Assembly: GCA_964363305.1 (NCBI GenBank)
Contig: CAYIHX010000046.1
Coordinates: 1-27,714, forward strand
Source of the DNA: CAYIHX01 sp964363305
GTDB taxonomy: Bacteria; Bdellovibrionota; UBA1018
Reading direction: 5' to 3'
DNA: 27,714 nt
Positions 7,060 through 14,183 of the stretch are shown piece after piece. Numbering within the stretch: position 1 is the stretch's first letter; every line of letters begins with the position of its first letter. A model generated the notes under the pieces. The model ran no database searches. It had not been told where the DNA came from and saw only the letters and a program-made list of their open reading frames with translations. A program made the translations under genes and the position numbers.

Positions 7060-8346
7060 ATGAAGCGTTTCTTGAGAGTCCTTCGTAATTCTGTTTTTCG
7101 TATGAGCTACCTCATCCCAATAGTGTTTGGGGGGGCGATTGCAATCGCTGCAAGCCCCGTTCAACTTGACTTCGAGGATCTGCCGAGACTTGTTCGAGAC
7201 CAGAACGGAAACGTCGAAGGGGCGCGCTTTGGTGCCCGGTCGCAGCGGGCACGAACCGGATATTTACTTCGTTCTTACTTGCCGAGTCTGAAGGCTGAAG
7301 TGGGTGGAGAAACATTTCAATCCAACCCTCTCGGTTCTAAGAGCCAACCCTTTGGTGCGGTAGAGGCGAGGGTTAATGTTTTTCGTGGTGGGCGTGACTC
7401 ACTGGAGGAGGCGATTCGTGAAGAGCGAGTCCAGGTTTCCGAGGCCGAAAGCCAACAGACGTTGTTTGGAGAGCTAACGCGTGCCCGGAAGGCATACTGG
7501 ATCGCGGTTTACCAAAAAGAGATTCTCCGGATTCTCAGGGAGGCCCTTGAGCTCAACGCTAAGAATCGGACTGCGGCAGAGAAGCGAATTCGCTCGGGCA
7601 TTGCCACCGAAACGGATCGTATCGAGTTCGAGATCAATCGCGTCCAGCTCGAACAGGACTTGGCGCGGGTGGAACTGGGTCTTGCGAATGCCGAGCGCGA
7701 CTTGAGTGCTATTCTCGGTATGCCGGCCGACACTCAGTTCGAAACGGCTGTCATGCCACCGCATGTGCACTTCGACGACCTATTAGCTCTTCAGACTGAT
7801 TTTGATGCGCACCGCGACGTGGCGCAGCTGCGAGCAAGCGGAGCAGTGTTTGAACAACAGAAGCGTCAGCTTTATCGTTGGTGGACTCCCTCGGTCGATG
7901 TCTTCGGTGGATATCTGTTGCATACCCAGCGAGAGCGCGATCCAGCGCTTCTCTCGGATCGTTATGAGGGCGTTGGCGGCGTGAAGCTGACCTTGGAGCT
8001 TTTTGATGGCCTGCAATCGAAGGTCGATGGGAGTGCCGCGCAATTGCAAGCTGACGCTTTTGATAGCCGCGCAAGCCAACGTCGAAGAGAGCTTGAAGTG
8101 CGCCTTCAGTCAGCAAAAGCTGAGCTAAAACTAAACCATGACCTGATTCATGCAGGTGAAAGAAATATTGAACTGGGGAAAGACTACTTTACGCGCAGTT
8201 TGGGTGAATATTCCCGCGGATTGAAGAATTCTCCCGATGTGCTCGGTGCGACGCAAAAGTACGTCGAATACAAGAGACGGTACGCGGAACTCAGGCGAGA
8301 CTATCATCTCGCTCACTCTGATTTGCTTGGAATTGTCGGACAATAG
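7060..8346 (+). CDS. TolC-family outer-membrane efflux protein
   Basis: A 428-residue outer-membrane factor forming the exit duct of a tripartite pump. After a long N-terminal signal region (hydrophobic to about residue 32) come two similar halves rich in heptad-like helices: the first with the RARTGYLLRSYLPSLKAEVGGE strand region and long helices (ARKAYWIAVYQKEILRILREAL, KNRTAAEKRIRSGIATETD), the second with WWTPSVDVFGGYLLHTQ and GGVKLTLELFDGLQSKVDGSAAQ. IRSGIATETD is the usual turn motif of the family. Third gene of the RND/PHGG operon, spaced 9 nt from its neighbour with an AAAGG ribosome site. Start could also be the internal methionine at residue 15. Confidence 0.87.
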   Translation: MKRFLRVLRNSVFRMSYLIPIVFGGAIAIAASPVQLDFEDLPRLVRDQNGNVEGARFGARSQRARTGYLLRSYLPSLKAEVGGETFQSNPLGSKSQPFGAVEARVNVFRGGRDSLEEAIREERVQVSEAESQQTLFGELTRARKAYWIAVYQKEILRILREALELNAKNRTAAEKRIRSGIATETDRIEFEINRVQLEQDLARVELGLANAERDLSAILGMPADTQFETAVMPPHVHFDDLLALQTDFDAHRDVAQLRASGAVFEQQKRQLYRWWTPSVDVFGGYLLHTQRERDPALLSDRYEGVGGVKLTLELFDGLQSKVDGSAAQLQADAFDSRASQRRRELEVRLQSAKAELKLNHDLIHAGERNIELGKDYFTRSLGEYSRGLKNSPDVLGATQKYVEYKRRYAELRRDYHLAHSDLLGIVGQ

Positions 8347-8477
8347 TTCTGAATTCAGGCAATAGGGATGTTTTGGGTGCCAAGACAAAATGCCTCATGA
8401 ATGGGCGCGAGCGTCCCAGATATCCCATCTGAGTGCTAGTATGGCCGCGGTACATTTCTTGCGATGATTGATTTCGA

Positions 8478-9875
8478 ATGATTCAGCGCTTTTTACTAAC
8501 GCTATGTACCTTCCCTCTGTTCTGTGCCGGTGTCAGCGTTGCCGGGCCGTTGACTCTCACTGAGTTCTTATCTCAGGTTAAGCAGGCTAACCCTACTCTT
8601 GAAGCGGCGCGGGAGCGTGCCGTGGCACTTCAGCATCGAGTTGGACCCGTCAGTACGCTTGATGATCCGTTTGTCGCAGTAGGTGTCGACGAAGTGCCGT
8701 TCAGTGGCGGTGGTAGTTCTGTGATTCGCTACCAATTGAGTCAAAGTATTCCGTTTCCAGGAAAGCTTGGGGCTAGAGGTGATGCCGCACAGGGGCGTGC
8801 GGACGCCGCTCTTGCGGACTCCGAGACAACGAGCCGCAGCTTAGTCGTTATCGCGACTCAAGCGTACTACCGCACCTACTTCAATCATAAGACTCTTGTT
8901 CTGAATGAGGAGAGTCGTCGGTATATCCAAGACACCATCGAAAGTACGAAGTCGCGCTACAAAACAGGCGACGCTAGTCACCACGAGTGGCTTTTGGGAA
9001 AAGTTGAACTGGGTGTGCTCACGGCTGAGAAGCTACGACTCGGGCGCGAGCGAAAAGCTCTCCATGCATTTCTAAACGAGTTGAGAAATGAATCGCCAGA
9101 AGCGCCGATCATACTGGGCGAGGTCAGCTTCGATGGCGTGAATCAGGTTGAAAGTGATCCAAAAAAACTTTTAGCCAGCCAGCCCGAGCTCAAGGCAGCA
9201 CAGAAGGCATCGGAGTCGGCTCAAGCCGACGAAAGCGCTGCAAAGCTATCGTATGCGCCCGATTTCGTTTTTCAGGGGATGGCCATGCAACCCCGGTCGA
9301 TGGATATGGGACAGGCTGCAAATTGGGGCGTCATGGTCGGTATTAATCTTCCGATTTTCTTTTGGCGCAAACAGTCTGAACAAGTAAATGCCGCGCAGGC
9401 CGATCGCGAAGCAGCGGATGCGGAAAAAAGAAGTTTAGAAAATAGGCTCAATACAGAAGTCGTCGATGCGAGGGAGCAAATGAAGACGGCGTGCGATATT
9501 GTGGCTCTCTATAAGAAGGATGTGATTCCCATGACAGAGATCGCGACTAGAAACGCAAGGAGCGGGTACGCAGCGCGAAGACTTCCGCTCACACAACTGA
9601 TCGACACACTCAAAGTAGGACGCGTTCAGCAACTTGAACTTGTAGCGGCGCAGATCGACGTCGAGCTTGCCACGACAAGACTTGAGAATCTTCTTTCCTC
9701 GCCGCCATTGATGAGGCTTGCGCCGTCAAGGCCAACGGTTTTTGGCGGAGGCATGAGCGCCGGGATGTCAGACAGTACTTCAGGAACGGTCAATATGGGC
9801 TCTGGTATGAGCGGCCCGACTCGAAAGCAACCTCAATCAAGTGAGCCGAGCACCTCGGGCATGGGGGGCATGTGA
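8478..9875 (+). CDS. TolC/CusC-like outer-membrane factor with Met-rich tail
   Basis: A 465-residue outer-membrane efflux protein with a signal peptide (about residues 1-22), followed by LTEFLSQVKQANPTLEAARERA, the DDPFVAVGVDEVPFSGG loop, YQLSQSIPFPGKLGARGDAA and a second repeat (YAPDFVFQGMAMQP, GVMVGINLPIFFWRKQSEQVNAA); this order is typical of heavy-metal outer-membrane factors. The last ~42 residues are unusual: six methionines among glycine and serine (GGGMSAGMSD, NMGSGMSG, SGMGGM), a composition seen in Cu(I)/Ag(I)-binding segments. First gene of the copper-type operon; its stop overlaps the adaptor start by 4 bp. A 131-nt gap separates it from the previous operon, so it may have its own promoter. 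Confidence 0.88.
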   Translation: MIQRFLLTLCTFPLFCAGVSVAGPLTLTEFLSQVKQANPTLEAARERAVALQHRVGPVSTLDDPFVAVGVDEVPFSGGGSSVIRYQLSQSIPFPGKLGARGDAAQGRADAALADSETTSRSLVVIATQAYYRTYFNHKTLVLNEESRRYIQDTIESTKSRYKTGDASHHEWLLGKVELGVLTAEKLRLGRERKALHAFLNELRNESPEAPIILGEVSFDGVNQVESDPKKLLASQPELKAAQKASESAQADESAAKLSYAPDFVFQGMAMQPRSMDMGQAANWGVMVGINLPIFFWRKQSEQVNAAQADREAADAEKRSLENRLNTEVVDAREQMKTACDIVALYKKDVIPMTEIATRNARSGYAARRLPLTQLIDTLKVGRVQQLELVAAQIDVELATTRLENLLSSPPLMRLAPSRPTVFGGGMSAGMSDSTSGTVNMGSGMSGPTRKQPQSSEPSTSGMGGM

Positions 9876-11026
9876 TGAAGCATCCGATTCGCTTTTTGGC
9901 TTTTTCAATCTTTACCTCTACCCTAACTGTGCCAAGCACCTTGCTTGCGGAGCCACCCCATACAGGACACGGTGAGGCTCCTAAGTCTGTAGCTCCAAAA
10001 AGTGCAGCTCCCAAACAGGAAGTACGAGTCCCCATCGAAGTTCCACCGGAACAGCAGGAACGCATCGGGCTTAAAACTGCGACGGCAGTGAAGAAACCCA
10101 TCGAGCACAGTGTCCGTACTGTAGGTGTCGTCACAGCCGATCAAACTAAGGAAGCCCATGTCCACTCGCGCATCACCGGATGGATTGAGCAGATGAGTGC
10201 TGACTACGTAGGCAAACCCGTTCGCAAGGGCCAGGCGTTATTTGACCTCTATAGCCCGGAGCTTGTGTCCACCCAGGAGGAGTATCTCGCAGCCTCTAAA
10301 CAAGGAATGGCGGGTAGCGAAATTTCAAAGGCCGCGATGGATCGTTTAAAACTCTGGGGGGTTTCTCAGAAAGAACTCAGCCGACTTAAGACAACAAAAA
10401 AAGCCAAACGCGTGATTACCTTTGAGTCTCCTATTGATGGTTACATCGTTCGCAAGTCGGCCATCCAAGGGATGTACATCACTCCTGAGATGGAGCTTTA
10501 CCACATCGCCGACCTCTCTGAGATCTGGGTGGTGGCAACACTTTACGAGTATGATCTTTCGGTCATCGCTGAGGGAGATCAAGCCGTAGTCCAGCTCCCC
10601 TATGACCCAGGCAAGCCTTTCACTGGAAAAATTAGTTACATATTCCCGGAACTGGAGGAAGAAACAAGAACGGCAAAGGCGAGGATCATCATTCCGAATC
10701 CAAAGTTGATTCTTAAGCCCGGTATGTTCGCCAATGTCGAGATCAAGAAAAATCTGGGAGAAGCGATCGTAGTGCCAGACGATGCGGTGATCGACACGGG
10801 AGTTCGCCGGATCGTCTTTGTGAAATCGGAAAAGACGCGTTTTGAGCCGCGGGAGATTCGAATCGGACCACGAGTCGGAAATGAGTTTGTTGTTCTCTCG
10901 GGATTAAGGGAGGGCGATACCATCGTAACGAGCGCCCACTTTCTTATCGATACCGAGAGTAAGTTTCAGGCGGCAATCGAAAAGGGCACTTCGCAAGGCG
11001 CGGGGCATGGCGGCCATGGAAAGTGA
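9872..11026 (+). CDS. cusB: CusB-like periplasmic adaptor (membrane fusion protein)
   Basis: A 384-residue RND adaptor that bridges inner-membrane pump and outer-membrane channel. N-terminal signal peptide to about residue 26, then a short His-rich segment (PPHTGHGE) and a lysine/proline linker. The core shows VRTVGVVTADQTKEAHVHSRITGWIEQM and VGKPVRKGQALFDLYSPELVSTQEEYL (lipoyl domain entering the helical hairpin), then GYIVRKSAIQGMYITPEMELYHIADLSEIWV and the GDTIVTSAHFLIDTE end that is near-diagnostic for CusB-type adaptors. The tail GAGHGGHGK could bind metal. The usual CusB N-terminal methionines are not obvious. It is the only adaptor gene in the window, so both RND pumps may depend on it. 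Confidence 0.92.
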   Translation: MMKHPIRFLAFSIFTSTLTVPSTLLAEPPHTGHGEAPKSVAPKSAAPKQEVRVPIEVPPEQQERIGLKTATAVKKPIEHSVRTVGVVTADQTKEAHVHSRITGWIEQMSADYVGKPVRKGQALFDLYSPELVSTQEEYLAASKQGMAGSEISKAAMDRLKLWGVSQKELSRLKTTKKAKRVITFESPIDGYIVRKSAIQGMYITPEMELYHIADLSEIWVVATLYEYDLSVIAEGDQAVVQLPYDPGKPFTGKISYIFPELEEETRTAKARIIIPNPKLILKPGMFANVEIKKNLGEAIVVPDDAVIDTGVRRIVFVKSEKTRFEPREIRIGPRVGNEFVVLSGLREGDTIVTSAHFLIDTESKFQAAIEKGTSQGAGHGGHGK

Positions 11027-14000
11027 GCAGCCACCTCGGGTGGGAATGATCGAACGGATTATTACATGGTGTGCAAACAACTCTAGAATCACGTTGGTGC
11101 TGGCCGCCGCGTTTGGTATTTGGGGCGCGTACTGTTTTGAGAACATCAATATCGACGCCATTCCGGATCTTTCCGATACCCAAGTCATCATCTTCACCGA
11201 ATGGATGGGGCGAAGCCCCGATCTTATTGAAAATCAGATTACCTACCCCCTCGTAACGTCCATGGTCTCTGCTCCGAAAGTTTCGGTGGTGCGAGGCCAA
11301 TCGATGTTCGGAATGTCGTTTGTGAGTATCATCTTTAAAGACGGTACTGACTTGTATTGGGCACGGTCTCGGGTGCTTGAGTACCTTTCCAAAGTGTCGG
11401 GCCAACTCCCCACGGGAGTGACGCCGAGTATCGGGCCAGACGCTACGGGAGTCGGCTGGGTCTTTCAGTACGCTCTTGTCGATACGAGCGGCAACCATGA
11501 TTTGTCGCATATCAAAACCTTTCAAGATTGGTATTTGCGTTATTGGTTAGCCTCGGTGCCAGGTGTGGCGGAAGTCGCATCCGTAGGCGGTTATGAGAAA
11601 CAGTACCAGATCGAAGTCGACCCTAATAAACTGGCGGCCCTCAAAATCTCCATCGAGAAGGTGATCAACGCCGTACGCGTAAGCAACAAGGACGTGGGTG
11701 GCCGCACCATCGAGATATCCGAACGCGAGCATTATGTCAGGGGATTAGGCTACGTCAAAGATCCGAAAGAAATAGAAGAGATCTCCCTCGGAGTGAGTCC
11801 AAGTGGCACGCCCATCCGCGTGGCCGACGTTGGAAGAGTCAGCATAGGGCCCAATATCCGCCGTGGTATCGGCGATCTTGATGGAAGGGGTGATACCGTT
11901 GCGGGGATCGTCGTCATGCGACAGGGCGAAGATGTCTCCCGTGTCATCGCGGCGGTAAAGAAAAAGATCGAGGAAGTGAAGGGGGCGTTTCCACCAGGGA
12001 TCGAACTTAAAATCACCTATGATCGATCCAATCTCGTCAAAGAAGCAGTGGCAACATTGAAAGACAATCTCATTGAGGAGATTCTTCTGGTCTGCGTCGT
12101 GATGTTCATCTTTCTGCTCCATGTCCGAAGCACGCTCGTCGTGGTCATCGCGCTCGGCCTTTCCATGCTGATCTCAATGATCCCCCTCTATTACCTGGGC
12201 ATCAGCCTCAACATCATGTCGCTTGGCGGATTTATTTTAGCGATTGGAGATGTGGTGGACGGCGCCATCATCCTAGTTGAAAATGCCCACAAGAAAATCT
12301 CTGATTCCAATGGTGTCGTCGGGGTGTCGGATCGCATCCGGCGAAAAGAAATCGCAATTAGCGCTTGCAAGGAGTTAGGCCCAGGGCTGTTTAGCGCACT
12401 GCTTGTTATCGCGGTATCATTTTTACCGGTTTTTGCTCTCCAGGCTCAAGAGGGAAAGCTGTTTCACCCGCTCGCCTACACCAAAACCTTCGTGATGATC
12501 GCGGCTGCTCTTACTTCCATCACTATCGTTCCGCCCCTCATCGCTTACTTCATGAAAGGGCGAATTCGCCGTGAAGAAGAAAACCCCGTGAATCGATGCC
12601 TGCAGGCAGTCTACAAGCCAGTGTTGTATTGGTCTTTGCGCCACACCAAGACAGTCCTGGGAAGCCTGGCTGCATTGATTGTACTTTCCATCCTTGCTTT
12701 CAGCCGCTTGGGATCGGAATTCATGCCGCCTCTTTGGGAAGGCGATCTTCTTTATATGCCGATCACCGTGCCAGGGATTTCCGTTACGGCGGCGACAGAC
12801 ATTCTTAGCCGCCAAGGAAAAGCGATCAAGTCTGTTCCAGAGGTGGAGTCGGTCTATGGAAAAGCGGGTCGGGCTGAGACCGCAACCGATCCAGCTCCGC
12901 TTTCGATGTTTGAATTCACCGTTCGTCTGAAGCCTCGCGGCCAGTGGAGAAAAGGTTTTACCCATGAGAGCCTCATCGCCGAACTCGACCAAGCGGTTTC
13001 AGTTCCGGGAATCAACCGCGCATGGACGAAACCTATTCGTGGCAGAATCGACATGCTCTCCACAGGGATACGAACTCCTGTAGGAGTAAAGATTTTCGGT
13101 AAAGACATAAAAGTGATCGAAGCGATAGGACAGCAACTTGAAGGCACTTTGCGCAATGTTAGCGGCACCCGAAGTGTTTATGCAGAGAGAGTCGGGGGCG
13201 GGTATTACCTCGATTTCGAGCCGGACAGGCAAGCCCTCGGGCGATACGGACTCAATGTTGGCGACGCTCAGATGATCGTTGAGACCGCCATCGGCGGGAT
13301 GGAGGTCTCTCAAACCATCGAAGGCAGAGAGCGGTATTCGATCAACGTGAGATACCCAAGAGAGCTAAGGGACAACGTCGAGAGACTCGGCCGGATCTTG
13401 GTGTCTACACCAACAGGTACTCAGGTTCCGCTTGGACAATTAGGGAAACTCGTCACGCGAACGGGTCCGCCCATGATCTTCGATGAGAATGGCTCTCTTG
13501 CGGGCTACGTTTATGTCGATCTCAAAGACCGAGACCCTGGCGGATACGTGGCTGATGCCAAAGAAGCCGTAAAGCGCGAGCTAAAGCTTCCAGCGGGCTA
13601 TTTTATCACCTGGACCGGCCAGTATGAAAATCTTGCGCGAATGCGGGATCGAATGAAAATCGTCATGCCGCTGACTTTGCTTTTGATCTTTGGGTTTCTG
13701 TACTTCGCCATGAGATCCGCGGCTAAAACAATCATGACGATGCTGGCGCTTCCTCTTTCAGCAATTGGTGGAGTGCTTCTCATCTGGGCTCTGGGCTACA
13801 ACACCAGTGTTGCGATTTGGGTGGGCCTCATTGCCCTGATGGGCGTTGCTGTTCAAGACACCATGGTGATGATGGCATTCTTGGATGAGGGGTGGAAGAA
13901 GCGAAGGGACTCGGGGCAGCTCAAAACTCACGAAGATTTCTTCGCGGCCACAACCGATGGCGCACAAAAAAGCCTTCGTCCCATTTTAATGGACGTCATC

Positions 14001-14183
14001 ACGGACTTCGTTGGCCTCATCCCTGTGATGTTGGCGACGGGCCTAGGTGCTGACGTCATGAAAAGGCTTTCTGCTCCAATGTTTGGCGGTCTTGTTTTTC
14101 TGATGTTTTTGATCCTGATTGTGATTCCGGTCGTCTACAAAATCCGGGAAGAGCGGCTTGTTCTCAGAATGGTGAAACCATGA
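11007..14183 (+). CDS. cusA: CusA-like Cu(I)/Ag(I) RND efflux pump
   Basis: A ~1058-residue inner-membrane RND transporter. The periplasmic methionine triad that binds Cu(I)/Ag(I) in E. coli CusA (M573, M623, M672) is present in matching contexts: LLYMPIT, APLSMFEF and IDMLSTGI (584, 634 and 683 counted from the longest start), with identical 50- and 49-residue spacings. Other landmarks are DAIPDLSDTQVIIFTEWMGRSPDLIENQITYPL, the membrane-4 motif GFILAIGDVVDGAIILVENAHKK and EFMPPLWEGDLLYMP. The start is uncertain: ATG at 11007 (20-nt overlap with the adaptor gene), 11016 or 11046; the last gives the usual MIERII N-terminus. The stop overlaps the ATPase start by 4 bp, so the four genes form one transcription unit. 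Confidence 0.94.
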   Translation: MAAMESEQPPRVGMIERIITWCANNSRITLVLAAAFGIWGAYCFENINIDAIPDLSDTQVIIFTEWMGRSPDLIENQITYPLVTSMVSAPKVSVVRGQSMFGMSFVSIIFKDGTDLYWARSRVLEYLSKVSGQLPTGVTPSIGPDATGVGWVFQYALVDTSGNHDLSHIKTFQDWYLRYWLASVPGVAEVASVGGYEKQYQIEVDPNKLAALKISIEKVINAVRVSNKDVGGRTIEISEREHYVRGLGYVKDPKEIEEISLGVSPSGTPIRVADVGRVSIGPNIRRGIGDLDGRGDTVAGIVVMRQGEDVSRVIAAVKKKIEEVKGAFPPGIELKITYDRSNLVKEAVATLKDNLIEEILLVCVVMFIFLLHVRSTLVVVIALGLSMLISMIPLYYLGISLNIMSLGGFILAIGDVVDGAIILVENAHKKISDSNGVVGVSDRIRRKEIAISACKELGPGLFSALLVIAVSFLPVFALQAQEGKLFHPLAYTKTFVMIAAALTSITIVPPLIAYFMKGRIRREEENPVNRCLQAVYKPVLYWSLRHTKTVLGSLAALIVLSILAFSRLGSEFMPPLWEGDLLYMPITVPGISVTAATDILSRQGKAIKSVPEVESVYGKAGRAETATDPAPLSMFEFTVRLKPRGQWRKGFTHESLIAELDQAVSVPGINRAWTKPIRGRIDMLSTGIRTPVGVKIFGKDIKVIEAIGQQLEGTLRNVSGTRSVYAERVGGGYYLDFEPDRQALGRYGLNVGDAQMIVETAIGGMEVSQTIEGRERYSINVRYPRELRDNVERLGRILVSTPTGTQVPLGQLGKLVTRTGPPMIFDENGSLAGYVYVDLKDRDPGGYVADAKEAVKRELKLPAGYFITWTGQYENLARMRDRMKIVMPLTLLLIFGFLYFAMRSAAKTIMTMLALPLSAIGGVLLIWALGYNTSVAIWVGLIALMGVAVQDTMVMMAFLDEGWKKRRDSGQLKTHEDFFAATTDGAQKSLRPILMDVITDFVGLIPVMLATGLGADVMKRLSAPMFGGLVFLMFLILIVIPVVYKIREERLVLRMVKP

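Noticed and set aside
8347..8477. A TGCTAGTAT extended -10-like sequence at 8434-8442 and a CTGAATTCAG palindrome at 8349-8358 before the copper-type operon
   Set aside because: No matching -35 at 17 bp and the 10-bp palindrome is too short to call; the operon may have a promoter here but I cannot define it. The TGTCAC-N16-CGTA ECF pattern is not found here.
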